NCBI GenBank assembly: GCA_016869025.1 | Contig: VGFA01000016.1 | Coordinates: 1 to 57,327 of the forward strand | DNA length: 57,327 bases | Source: Armatimonadota bacterium | Lineage (GTDB): Bacteria > Sysuimicrobiota > Sysuimicrobiia > Sysuimicrobiales > Humicultoraceae | Reading direction: 5' to 3' | Shown here: piece by piece, positions 1-7,741 of the stretch | Layout of the letters: each line of letters begins with the position of its first letter | Position numbering within the stretch: the first letter of the stretch is position 1 | Program-made: the position numbers and the translations under genes | Notes under the pieces: generated by a model | The model's database searches: none | Told to the model about the DNA's origin: nothing | Seen by the model: only the letters and a program-made list of their open reading frames with translations

Positions 1-416
1 GTAACCTTCTGACCGGGCGGCGCCAGGAGCCGGACGCGCAGGCCCGGTACCACGATGTCGTGCACGGAATCGTCATCCTTGTTGACCAGACTCAGGTTGA
101 CGACCTCGCCGGCCTTCACCTGTATCTCAGCCGGGTTGAACGAGAAGTCGGTCGCGACAATCTCAACGGTCCGGGCACCGGCAACCGGAGGGGACGCCCA
201 TGCACCCCTTCCCTGCCAGCCCCACGGGCCGCGCATGTGGTACGGCCCGAATCCGCGCATCATCGGGCCGTGATGCCGCCACCATCCGCCGCCGGGGGGC
301 CCGTCCCATCCTGGTCCGCCCCATCCTGACTCGTCCCATCCTGCCCGGCCCAGGCACACCAGGCCGACAATCCCGACGACTATCAGCACAACGCCCAAGA
401 TCACTCGGTTTCGCAT
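1..416 (-). CDS. Cupredoxin-like exported protein (partial, C-terminus beyond left edge)
   Basis: The gene runs off the left edge, leaving 138 codons. It starts with an N-terminal hydrophobic segment (MRNRVILGVVLIVVGIVGLV), followed by a Gly/Trp/His/Met-rich linker and then a plastocyanin-like domain. That domain begins at TVEIVATDFSFNPAEIQVKA and continues into a SVHDIVVPG stretch, the form seen in EfeO-type and nitrosocyanin-like cupredoxins, where this His is usually one copper ligand. The remaining ligands would lie beyond the edge. The linker contains three 15-bp tandem units (305-349) encoding GW-x-x-x pentapeptides. The ATG at 416 is preceded by GGAGAGGGCG; an in-frame ATG at 428 has a poorer ribosome site. 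Two further Met/Gly-rich genes lie immediately upstream on the same strand, which suggests a copper or other metal-handling group at the cell surface. Confidence 0.75.
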   Translation of the reverse strand, partial: MRNRVILGVVLIVVGIVGLVCLGRAGWDESGWGGPGWDGPPGGGWWRHHGPMMRGFGPYHMRGPWGWQGRGAWASPPVAGARTVEIVATDFSFNPAEIQVKAGEVVNLSLVNKDDDSVHDIVVPGLRVRLLAPPGQKV

Positions 417-438
417 CGCCCTCTCCATCTCACAAGGC

Positions 439-816
439 CTACGACAGTTCCTTCTTGATCGCGTCGTACTCCTCGCGCGTGATCTCGCCCCTGGCCAGAC
501 GGCGCTTCAGGATCTCCAGCGGCGCCTCATCCTGGCCTGCCTGCGCGCCTGTTCCCTCACGTCGCACGTATGCCGTGACCACGAGCACGATCCCTGCGAG
601 TATCAACAGCCAGAAGAGCATCCCAAGAAGCGGCATCCCCCAACCTCCTGTCCAGCTTCCCCCGGCCCAGGGCGCGCCAGACCACCCTCCGCCCATCATG
701 CCGGGACCCATCATGCCCCATCCACCCATCATCCCAAGGCCACCGAGTATCGGCAGCAGGATGAGCACACCGACCACCACAAGTGCAACTACCCACGCGT
801 GCCGGCAACATGCCAT
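439..816 (-). CDS. SHOCT-domain membrane protein with Met/Gly/Trp-rich loop
   Basis: This 125-residue protein has two hydrophobic helices (about residues 8-26 and 60-82). They are separated by a Gly/Met/Trp-rich loop with repeated MMG and GPGMMGGG motifs. The C-terminus is a SHOCT domain, recognisable from ILKRRLARGEITREEYDAIK. SHOCT domains are short oligomerisation modules common at the ends of small membrane proteins, and Met/Gly-rich versions are often found next to copper export or cupredoxin genes. I chose the ATG at 816 because GAGG lies 8 nt upstream; GTG and ATG codons at 819-825 are possible alternatives. It lies 22 nt upstream of the cupredoxin gene and is probably in one operon with it. 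The metal role is inferred from composition and neighbours. Confidence 0.75.
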   Translation of the reverse strand: MACCRHAWVVALVVVGVLILLPILGGLGMMGGWGMMGPGMMGGGWSGAPWAGGSWTGGWGMPLLGMLFWLLILAGIVLVVTAYVRREGTGAQAGQDEAPLEILKRRLARGEITREEYDAIKKELS

Positions 817-887
817 CACCATCACCTCGCTGTCCGCCCTGGACAGGGGACCGGAAGTCCCGATCCCCTGCCCGGATTCCCGTACGC

Positions 888-1679
888 CTACCGAATGACC
901 TGCTCACGGATCACAGTGCCGTAGTGCCATGCGTACCAGACCTGCCCACCGTATGCATTGACGCTGGCAAGCGCGAAGTTCTTCCCGTCACGTGTCAGGC
1001 GATAGGTGAAGAAGCCCGGGAACTCGACGACCTTGCCGATTCCGGCGCCGGGGAACGCCTGGGCCACCCAGGCCTGCAGCGCGGCCCTGGCCTTTGCCTC
1101 GTCGAGCTGCGCCACCGGCGGGCGCGCGCCCGGGGCGCCGGGAGAGGGCTGCGGGCCGGGCTGTGGGCCGTATCCCGGACGCGGGCCATATCCTGGCGGC
1201 GGGGCCATCATGCCGCCGGGGCCCATCCCCGGGCCCATCATGCCACCGTAACCCATCCCATAGCCCATCCCCGGACCCATCATGCCCATTCCGCCGGCCA
1301 GCCGGCCGTACTTGATGTTCCACATCATCGGCGGGCCCATCTCGAACGTGACGTTACCGTTGTACCGGTCCACCAGAAGGCCAAATGCGCCCTTCCCGGT
1401 GCTCTTCTCGGTCACCACGGCATAGAAGACGTTCGAGAACTCTATGATCTCGACCGGCACCAGGTCAGGATTCCCGTACTGCCCAACGAACTGCCGGACG
1501 CGGGTGATCGCCTGATCCACCGGAAGCGCCGGTCCCCGTGGTTGAACGCCGCCCGACTGGAAGTACCCCTGCATCTTTCCGGGCCCCATGCCGGGCCTCA
1601 TCATCTGAGCGAGCGCCGGGGTGGCCAGTGTTGCGATCACGGCCGCGACGCCCAGAGCTGCCATCGCACGCTTCATCAT
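888..1679 (-). CDS. Secreted two-lobed PepSY-like protein with Met/Gly/Pro-rich linker
   Basis: This 263-residue protein has a clear signal peptide (cleavage after TPALA, about residue 24). Two related domains of about 65 residues (about 45-110 and 195-260) are joined by a Gly/Met/Pro-rich linker of about 80 residues. Each domain shows a helix with Ala/Arg, then a V-x-E-(I/F) strand, an aromatic -Y- strand and a final G-x-V strand, which resembles PepSY-type folds and suggests an internal duplication. The linker repeats GMGPGGMM-like units, which could bind Cu(I) through Met thioethers. No enzymatic motif is visible. It is the first of three co-oriented Met-rich genes. The start ATG at 1679 follows GGAGATGGGAC. 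The PepSY assignment is by fold pattern only. Confidence 0.6.
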   Translation of the reverse strand: MMKRAMAALGVAAVIATLATPALAQMMRPGMGPGKMQGYFQSGGVQPRGPALPVDQAITRVRQFVGQYGNPDLVPVEIIEFSNVFYAVVTEKSTGKGAFGLLVDRYNGNVTFEMGPPMMWNIKYGRLAGGMGMMGPGMGYGMGYGGMMGPGMGPGGMMAPPPGYGPRPGYGPQPGPQPSPGAPGARPPVAQLDEAKARAALQAWVAQAFPGAGIGKVVEFPGFFTYRLTRDGKNFALASVNAYGGQVWYAWHYGTVIREQVIR

Positions 1680-1868
1680 GTCCCATCTCCTTTCGGATGC
1701 GGTTCTCGTGCTCCACTCCTGAGACTAGCGGGGCGAGGTGCAGAAGCCATGAATCAGGTGTGAATGTTTCGTGAACGCCGGCGGTCCATGAGCATGAACG
1801 ACGAGGAAGATCGGCGAGGGGGATCGGCGAGGGAGAACAGTGATATAGAATGGAAGGGGTGACGCGCA

Positions 1869-2942
1869 GTGAGAACCCCGGAGGCCCGCGCCGCATCAGG
1901 CCTGGCCGCGTTTCTCGACGCCAGGACAGCACAGGGCTCGCTCTGCGAATCCCTGGCGGAGGGCAAGGTGCGCTGCGTCGCATGCGGGCACCGATGCGTC
2001 ATCTTCCCCGGACGCCGCGGAATCTGCCGGTCACGGTTCAATGACGGCGGGTCGCTCCGTGTCCCCTGGGGATACGTCGCCGGGCTGCAGTGCGACCCAA
2101 CCGAGAAGAAGCCTTTCTATCATGTGCTGCCGGGATCCACGACGCTCACATTCGGGATGCTGGGCTGCAGTCTCCACTGCCCAGGCTGCCAGAACTGGGT
2201 GAGTTCGCAGGCGCTGCGCGATCCCGCCGCCGGAGTTGTGCCCGAGGACATCTCGTCCGAAGAGATCGTGGCCTTCGGCCTCCGGTGCGGGGCGCGGATG
2301 GTGGCCAGTTCCTACAACGAGCCGCTGATCACGTCCGAGTGGGCGGTCGCGGTCTTCGAGAAGGCGCGGCGTGCCGGGCTTCTCACCGGCATCGTGAGCA
2401 ACGGCTATGCCACGCCCGAGGTACTGTCCTACCTGCGCCCCTGGTGCGACTGCTTCAAGGTGGACCTGAAGTCCATGAACGCGAGGACCTACCGCGTCCT
2501 GGGCGGCGTGCTCGACCGGGTGCTCGAGGCGATCCGGATGGTCCACGTGATGGGATTCTGGATGGAGGTCGTCACCCTGGTGATTCCCGGTTGGAACGAT
2601 TCAGACGGCGAGCTGGCAGACGCCGCCCGGTTCATCGCCTCGGTCTCGCCGGACATCCCCTGGCACGTGACCGCGTTCCACGGGGATTACAGGATGATCG
2701 GCCACAGGAGCACCACGGTTGGCGCCCTGCTGCGGGCCGCGCGGATAGGCCAGGCCGAGGGGCTGCGGTTCGTGTACGCGGGGAATCTGCCCGGACAGGT
2801 GGGATCGTACGAGCATACCTGCTGCCCCGGCTGCAGGGCCGTGCTGGTCGAACGCAGCGGGTTCCACGTCCGGCAGAACCGGCTGGAAGAGTCGGGCGGC
2901 CGCTGCCCGGACTGCGGACAGACAATTGCCGGGATCTGGTAG
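1869..2942 (+). CDS. amrS: AmmeMemoRadiSam system radical SAM enzyme
   Basis: This 357-residue protein has the radical SAM cluster motif CSLHCPGC (CxxxCxxC) at about residues 100-107, in the context FGMLGCSLHCPGCQNW that is typical of AmrS. An N-terminal CVACGHRC..GRRGIC Cys pair set and two C-terminal zinc-ribbon-like pairs (CCPGC, CPDC) match the family. AmrS normally occurs with AMMECR1 and Memo proteins and is a predicted modifying enzyme of unresolved substrate; neither partner is in this window. The start is GTG at 1869 with GGAAGGGG upstream, and the 189-nt gap to the divergent Met-rich operon must hold both promoters. Ends 50 nt before the esterase gene and is probably cotranscribed with it. 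Confidence 0.9.
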   Translation: MRTPEARAASGLAAFLDARTAQGSLCESLAEGKVRCVACGHRCVIFPGRRGICRSRFNDGGSLRVPWGYVAGLQCDPTEKKPFYHVLPGSTTLTFGMLGCSLHCPGCQNWVSSQALRDPAAGVVPEDISSEEIVAFGLRCGARMVASSYNEPLITSEWAVAVFEKARRAGLLTGIVSNGYATPEVLSYLRPWCDCFKVDLKSMNARTYRVLGGVLDRVLEAIRMVHVMGFWMEVVTLVIPGWNDSDGELADAARFIASVSPDIPWHVTAFHGDYRMIGHRSTTVGALLRAARIGQAEGLRFVYAGNLPGQVGSYEHTCCPGCRAVLVERSGFHVRQNRLEESGGRCPDCGQTIAGIW

Positions 2943-2992
2943 TGGGCTCCGGGCATAAACGGAGAGAGGCGCCGGGACGTCCAAGGGGCATC

Positions 2993-4036
2993 ATGAGGTT
3001 GCGCGGACCGGCGCCGAGCCCGCTGCTTGGTGCAGCGCTGCTGCTGGCGGCGACAGTGTTGTTTGCCGCGGGGCTGCTACTGGCTGTGGCGCTGTTGGTG
3101 ACCGAGGTCGCCCTGCCGGGCCTGGGTCCGGGCGGCGTCGCGCACGCGCAGAGCCGCGGGCCCGTCAGCCGCACCGGAGCGATTCACCACGGCGGGATCG
3201 AGCGCACCTATCGTATCCATCTACCCTCGTCGGCCGGCAGAGCCGGCCCGATGCCCCTGATTCTTGCCCTACACGGCGGCGGCGGCAACGGCCTGAACAT
3301 GGAGCAGCTCACCCTCGGCGGCCTGAACCGGCTCTCGGAGACAGGCGGCTTCGCGGTGGTCTACCCGGACGGCGTGGACCGGCATTGGAACGACGGCAGG
3401 GGAGTTCAGGAGTATCGCGCTCAAAGGGAAAACGTGGACGACGTCGGCTTCATCTCGGCGCTCATCGAACACCTGGCGCAGACCCAGGGCATTGACCGCG
3501 GCCGCGTCTACGCGACAGGGATCTCCAACGGCGGGCTGCTCTCGATGCGCCTGGCTCACGAACTCTCCCACAAGATCGCCGCGATCGCGCCCGTCGCCAT
3601 CTCCGCAACCGACAAGATCGCGGCGATGCGCGCGCCGGCCAGGCCGATCCCGATCGTGCTGATCCCGGGCACACACGACCCCCTGGTGCCCTGGGAAGGA
3701 GGGAATCTCGGTTTCCCGGGCGGCCGCGCGGTAGGCAGGGTATTGTCCGTGGCGGAGACCGTGAGGTACTGGGTCAACCACAACAGGTGCGCCCCGACGC
3801 CAACCATCACGCGTGAGCCCGACAGGGATCCCGGCGACGGCACGCGCGTGCGCCGCGAGGCCTATGCCGGGTGCAGCGAGGGCGCTGACGTCATCGTGTA
3901 CGTGGTCGAGGGCGGCGGGCACACCTGGCCCGGAGGGCTTCCGTATCTCCCGGAGCGCGTGATCGGCAGGACAAGCAGGGACATCTACGCCAACGAGGTC
4001 ATCTGGGATTTCTTCAGGAGGCACGCCATCAGATGA
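2993..4036 (+). CDS. Secreted PHB-depolymerase/LpqC-family esterase
   Basis: This 347-residue alpha/beta hydrolase begins with a long hydrophobic signal or anchor (residues about 8-38) ending near AHAQS. The core matches the Esterase_phd/LpqC family: oxyanion segment LILALHGGGGNG, nucleophile elbow ATGISNGG (Gly-x-Ser-x-Gly), acid in PGTHDPLVPW and His in GGGHTWPGG. Members hydrolyse short polyhydroxyalkanoates, feruloyl esters or related acyl esters outside the cell; the exact substrate cannot be told from the sequence. I chose the ATG at 2993 (AAGGGG just upstream, followed by a proper signal sequence). The same frame is open far upstream, but only as a shadow of amrS. Confidence 0.85.
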   Translation: MRLRGPAPSPLLGAALLLAATVLFAAGLLLAVALLVTEVALPGLGPGGVAHAQSRGPVSRTGAIHHGGIERTYRIHLPSSAGRAGPMPLILALHGGGGNGLNMEQLTLGGLNRLSETGGFAVVYPDGVDRHWNDGRGVQEYRAQRENVDDVGFISALIEHLAQTQGIDRGRVYATGISNGGLLSMRLAHELSHKIAAIAPVAISATDKIAAMRAPARPIPIVLIPGTHDPLVPWEGGNLGFPGGRAVGRVLSVAETVRYWVNHNRCAPTPTITREPDRDPGDGTRVRREAYAGCSEGADVIVYVVEGGGHTWPGGLPYLPERVIGRTSRDIYANEVIWDFFRRHAIR

Positions 4037-4068
4037 TGATCCGGGGAGTGGCGTGATGATCCACGCCA
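4022..4068 (+). terminator. Competing hairpins at the end of the esterase gene
   Basis: TGGCGTG (4049-4055) and CACGCCA (4062-4068) form a perfect 7-bp stem with a 6-nt loop, 12 nt after the stop codon. A second CACGCCA lies inside the last codons (4022-4028) and could pair with the same TGGCGTG. No U-run follows, so this is a possible Rho-assisted or 3'-end-stabilising structure rather than a classic intrinsic terminator. Confidence 0.4.
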
Positions 4069-4398
4069 TCCGTGCGGTGGCCACCGAACTCCCCAGCGCC
4101 TCAGCCTCGGCCTGGAGGACCTGGTCCCCAACGCCTGCCCTCAACTGGTGGAACTCGATTGGGGCGGCACCCTTGTGGATGTTGCCTCGTCCGCCGGCCT
4201 CGTCGCCAACGGATTCCCGCCCACCTGCCCGCAGGACACCCCCCCTGTGGGACACTGCCGGCAGGCTGGGATGGGAAGCGCGGTGGGCGGGCGGTGCTGG
4301 TCGAAAGACGCGATCTACACCCGAGCGGTTGGGCGTCTAGCACCCCGGATCAGCCGCCCGCGTCAGCGGGGCGGTTGCATCCGGTAGTTGGACCGTGC
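4037..4398. other. Gene-free stretch, no recognised coding content
   Basis: Apart from the hairpin just after the esterase and a weaker GC inverted repeat (CCGCCC at 4354-4359 against GGGCGG at 4369-4374), I see nothing convincing here. The open frames have the composition of random GC-rich DNA and no ribosome site or domain. The stretch lies beside the broken hicA and may be eroded mobile DNA. Confidence 0.5.
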
Positions 4399-4623
4399 TC
4401 ATCGTTGCTGCAGCAACTCATCGATAATCAGCCCGATGTCCTTGGCAATCTATCGCAGGAGCAACGGTGAGATATCCCGCCCAGAGTGGAAAGGTACTGT
4501 CGTCCAGCGTCCATCCGGATGCCGATATTGCCGGTGTGATCCCCGCCGGCGTACTTCAACAAAGCCCAGACGCTCAAGGATTGCTACGACCTCCCGGGGC
4601 TTGAGGACCGGCGGCTTGGGCAT
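4399..4623 (-). pseudogene. hicA: HicA mRNA-interferase toxin, interrupted by an in-frame amber codon
   Basis: Reading from ATG at 4623 gives a HicA double-stranded-RNA-binding-like fold: [20 protein letters not shown], then the catalytic-His motif [11 protein letters not shown] and TTVPFHSG. The frame meets TAG at 4452-4450 (codon 58), then continues in the same frame as IAKDIGLIIDELLQQR to a natural TGA at 4401-4399. The full length of 74 residues matches HicA, so a single substitution (CAG or AAG to TAG) explains the break. The truncated 57-residue product keeps the catalytic His but loses the C-terminal helix. It starts 2 nt after the hicB stop, the usual tight coupling of a toxin-antitoxin pair. 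Its product was not an obvious ORF because of the stop. Confidence 0.8.
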
Positions 4624-4625
4624 CG

Positions 4626-4835
4626 TCAGGCCACGGAAACGGTTTGCGTCCCAATGAATTCGCCCTCCAGCCTGGGTTCCCCATCCTCAAGGAGCATCTC
4701 GATCACCTCTCGGAGGTTCTTGTTGAGCTCGTCGAGGGTCTCGGCCTGGGAATGAGCCCCCGGAAATCCGGGGACGTGGCCGACGTAGAGGCCGGTATCG
4801 GGGTCCTTCTCGACTACTGCCGTGAAGGTTCTCAT
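4626..4835 (-). CDS. hicB: HicB-family antitoxin
   Basis: This 69-residue protein has the HicB partial RNase-H-like fold: [20 protein letters not shown], followed by [20 protein letters not shown] and an acidic tail. It has no C-terminal DNA-binding domain, so it belongs to the short HicB class. In family members it binds and blocks HicA. The ATG at 4835 has GGAGG 7 nt upstream. The order hicB-hicA is one of the two known arrangements. Since the partner toxin carries a nonsense codon, this antitoxin may be a relic, or may still neutralise HicA proteins encoded elsewhere. Confidence 0.85.
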   Translation of the reverse strand: MRTFTAVVEKDPDTGLYVGHVPGFPGAHSQAETLDELNKNLREVIEMLLEDGEPRLEGEFIGTQTVSVA

Positions 4836-4856
4836 CCAACCACCTCCATCGGATCG

Positions 4857-5026
4857 GTCTAATGAATAGGCTTTTATCCGTCGTGCGACAGCATGGCGGA
4901 TAATACAGCTAACACTGACGGGCGTCGCAGCCTAATCCCCGTGGGCGCGCGACGACAAATCGGCTGGACGGCCCGTCCCCAGTGGATTTCACGCATTAGA
5001 CCGCTTCCTCCGCCGCCGGGTTAGGC
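4857..5026. repeat. Inverted 7-mers resembling attC ends
   Basis: This gap between hicB and the integrase holds GTCTAAT (4857-4863), GCCTAAT (4930-4936), ATTAGAC (4995-5001) and GTTAGGC (5020-5026, overlapping the integrase stop). The last fits the attC R' consensus GTTRRRY exactly; the second misses RYYYAAC by one base, and the two are 97 bp apart end to end, within attC size. Internal pairing between them is weak. This is suggestive of a decayed recombination site, not proof. Confidence 0.25.
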
Positions 5027-6070
5027 GGGTCTGCATAGTACGCCGCCCGCAATGGGCGCACGTCGACCTCCCGGGCGAAAGCTGGGCTTGATCAGGATTA
5101 TCCTACGGTTCGGGCATCGCCGCAACCGGCAAAGGCACGGTCCCGCTCGGGGAGAGGCCATCGATCTACCGCCGGGCCCCCGGTTCAGGACGTGCGTGTA
5201 GATCATCGTCGTGCTCACGTCCCGGTGTCCCAGCAACTCCTGCACGGTGCGAATGTCGTATCCATCCTCGAGCAGATGGGTCGCAAACGAATGGCGGAAG
5301 GTGCGGCAGGTGGCAGGTTTGCCAATGCCGGCTCGCCGCACGGCATCAGCGACGGCACGTTGGAGCACGGTCTCATGCAGGTGGTGGCGCCGCCGCTGGC
5401 CGGTCACCCGGTCGACGTAGATCCGTGTCGCCGGGAAGATCCACTGCCATCCCCACTCTCTGCCGGCGTTCGGGTACTTTCGCATCAGCGCCCCTGGGAG
5501 CTCGACCCAGCCGGCGCCGCGCGCCAGGTCCCGCTCGTGCTGACGCCTCACGAGCTCGAGATGCCGGGCGAGGCGGGTCTTGGCCGCGGCGGGCAGCATC
5601 GTCACGCGATCGCGATCCCCCTTACCGGCCCGCACGACGATATGGTTTGACGCCAGATCGACATCTTTCACTCTGAGCCGATCGAGGACGGCTCGAATCT
5701 CGTCGCGGGTCAGCACCACGGGCAGTCGCCGTGGGCGCTTCGCGCGCACCACGTCTTCCAGCCACGGCATCTCCTGATCCAGCACCTCGCGGTAGAGAAA
5801 CAGCAGCGCGCTCAACGCCTGGTTCTGCGTTGAGGCAGCTACCTTGCGACGAACGGCCAGATCCGTCAGGAACTTCGTGATCTCGGCTGCTCCCATCTCT
5901 GCGGGATGGCGCTTGTCGTGAAACAGGATGTACCGACGGACCCAGGCGGTGTACGCCTCCTCCGTGCGACGGCTGAAGTGGCGCGCGCGGATGGCTTCGT
6001 GCACACGGTCGAGAGGCCGCGGCCGCTGTGCTCCTGATGGACCTGTATCACCGATGGTAAGATTCGTCAC
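5021..6070 (-). pseudogene. intI: Integron integrase (IntI-like tyrosine recombinase), catalytically defective
   Basis: The protein matches integron integrases along most of its length: [20 protein letters not shown] and [18 protein letters not shown] (N-terminal domain), [12 protein letters not shown], the IntI-specific insert [20 protein letters not shown], then [20 protein letters not shown] and the TMIYTH Tyr box. Two lesions are visible. After VLDRL (residue 132, near 5675) the sequence jumps straight to RVKDVD, so about 24 residues that normally carry the catalytic Arg box (G-x-G-(M/L)-R) are missing in frame. The HxxR motif also reads RTFR (codon 5303-5305 CGC instead of CAC). The C-terminal tail after NRGPGG diverges from the family. 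I chose GTG at 6070 because GGAG lies 9 nt upstream; ATG at 6133 is the alternative. The 290 bp upstream show no attI or gene. Confidence 0.8.
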
Positions 6071-6359
6071 GGACGCTATCTCCGAGATCGCGGGGACGAG
6101 ACCGTTCTCGGGGAAGGCATCGGCTATGAGCATGATCCAGAGGATCCTGCCGGCCGCGCCGAGAGCTGGACGGCGATTGCTCAAAGCGGACGGCGCGACA
6201 CGATGCTGAGCAGCGCGGAGTCGGCAGGCGCCCCCCGGGTGCCTCGACCGGGCGTTCCCATCCACCCCATTTGATCGGTCATGCGACGGCCTGTATGCGG
6301 GGATATGCCTTGCCGGCGGTCGAGCACCTGGCCGGGTCGCGCTATGGAAGGTGTTGCTC

Positions 6360-7646
6360 CTAAGGCAGCGTACCGCTCCTGCTGATCTCCCCGTACAGCG
6401 CCGCGCTGGGGCGGGGCGTGCGCACCTGCGTCGCCGGATGCAGCGAGTAGAGGCCGAAGCGCAGGTTCCAGCCGTCCGCCCACTCGAAGTTGTCCACCAG
6501 CGCCCAGTGATAGTAGCCACGCACCGGGGCGCCTTCGTCTATGGCCTGGGCCACCCGGCGTAGGTGTTCAACTATGAAACCGGGCCGGAGGTCGTCGTCG
6601 GCGTCGGGCAGGCCGTTCTCGGTGATGTAGATCGGAAGGCCGTAGCCGCGCACGCGCCTGAGCACATCCAGAAGGCCCTCGAGATAGATCTCGCTGTATC
6701 CGCCGTCGGTGATCGTAGCGCCGGGCGGCGGCTCGTCCCGCACGAACAGGTGGCCGGGACGCCGCGGGTCGAACGCGACGCGGCTGCGTGTGTAGTAGTT
6801 GACGCCCAGGAAGTCCATCGTGCCGGCCGCCTGCGGCACGTGCGTACGCGCTCCAAACGGGCCTGCCAGCACGCCTGTGGCGAGCGCGTCCAGGTACATC
6901 CAGTTGATTATGTGGTCGAGCCGCCTCGCCACCCACCGGTCGAGAGGGGAGCGCGGGCGGGACGGTGAGGCCGGCCGCAGGTACGCGGCCACGCTCACCC
7001 TGGCATCCGGCTGCGCTTCGTGGATCGCGTGGTAGGCCGCGGCATGGGCCTGCACCGATCGCGCCAGCGCCCGGGTGAACGCGACGACCCTGGTCTGCCC
7101 CGGCGCAAACCGCCCCAGCACGTAGGCGCTGATCAGGTGGGCGACCGGCTCGTTGATCGTTATCCAGAAGTCCACCAGCGCCGCGCTACCGCCGGCCGCA
7201 CCCACCGCTGCCCGAACGAACCGACCCGCGAACGCGCCGAAAGCCGGCTCGATCCCAGCCCAAAGCCACCCGCCGCGCTCGGCGACCCACTGCGGCAGCG
7301 TGAAGTGGTTGAGCGTGACCAGGGGCTCGATCCCCCGGTCGCGGAGGCCGCGCAGCATCTCGATGTAGCGCTCCTCGGCGGCGTGGTCCCAGCGCCCTTC
7401 CTGGGGCTCGAGCCGGGCCCACTCGACCGACAGCCGCAGGGCGTTCTGGTGCAGCCCGACCATCAGGTCGAAGTCACGCTCGGCGTGGTGCCACCAGTCG
7501 CAGGCCAGGCCCGACCGGTCGCCGTTCAGTATGCGTCCGGGCTGCTGCTCCCAGGACCACCAATCGCTGGCGCTGCTGTCGCCCTCGAACTGGTAGGCGC
7601 TGGCCGCGGTGCCCCACCGGAACCCATCTGGAAACCGCGTGCGCAA
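6360..7646 (-). CDS. GH1 beta-glycosidase
   Basis: This 428-residue protein belongs to glycoside hydrolase family 1. It starts at [19 protein letters not shown], has the acid/base Glu in TINEPVA, NYYTRSR of the substrate pocket, the nucleophile Glu in YITENGL, and ends with the barrel strand [14 protein letters not shown]. Length is normal. There is no signal peptide, so it acts in the cytoplasm on imported beta-glucosides or beta-galactosides. I chose TTG at 7646, which has GGAGGAGG 5 nt upstream and lies exactly at the expected N-terminus; the upstream extension in frame is low-quality. It is divergent from an MFS transporter gene 95 bp away, a plausible supplier of its substrate. Confidence 0.92.
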   Translation of the reverse strand: MRTRFPDGFRWGTAASAYQFEGDSSASDWWSWEQQPGRILNGDRSGLACDWWHHAERDFDLMVGLHQNALRLSVEWARLEPQEGRWDHAAEERYIEMLRGLRDRGIEPLVTLNHFTLPQWVAERGGWLWAGIEPAFGAFAGRFVRAAVGAAGGSAALVDFWITINEPVAHLISAYVLGRFAPGQTRVVAFTRALARSVQAHAAAYHAIHEAQPDARVSVAAYLRPASPSRPRSPLDRWVARRLDHIINWMYLDALATGVLAGPFGARTHVPQAAGTMDFLGVNYYTRSRVAFDPRRPGHLFVRDEPPPGATITDGGYSEIYLEGLLDVLRRVRGYGLPIYITENGLPDADDDLRPGFIVEHLRRVAQAIDEGAPVRGYYHWALVDNFEWADGWNLRFGLYSLHPATQVRTPRPSAALYGEISRSGTLP

Positions 7647-7741
7647 AGGGGTCCTCCTCCGAGTGTGGAACTCCGCGTGTGGAACTCCGGCCCTACGGTC
7701 GCTTCCTGAAGAGCCGCACTGCTTCCTGCCGGGGGTGGTGG

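Noticed and set aside
2090-2992. In-frame extension of the esterase across amrS
   Set aside because: It lies in another frame of a clear radical SAM gene, and the esterase signal peptide begins at 2993.
4053-4340. Plus-strand ORF of 95 codons after the esterase
   Set aside because: Composition is random, there is no ribosome site and no recognisable domain, and several overlapping frames are equally open.
6071-6359. attI site upstream of the integrase
   Set aside because: No GTTRRRY/RYYYAAC pair of suitable layout was found here.
6071-6520. Long N-terminal extension of the integrase frame
   Set aside because: The added residues have random GC-rich composition, no similarity to recombinases and no suitable ribosome site; the extension also runs into the GH1 3' end.
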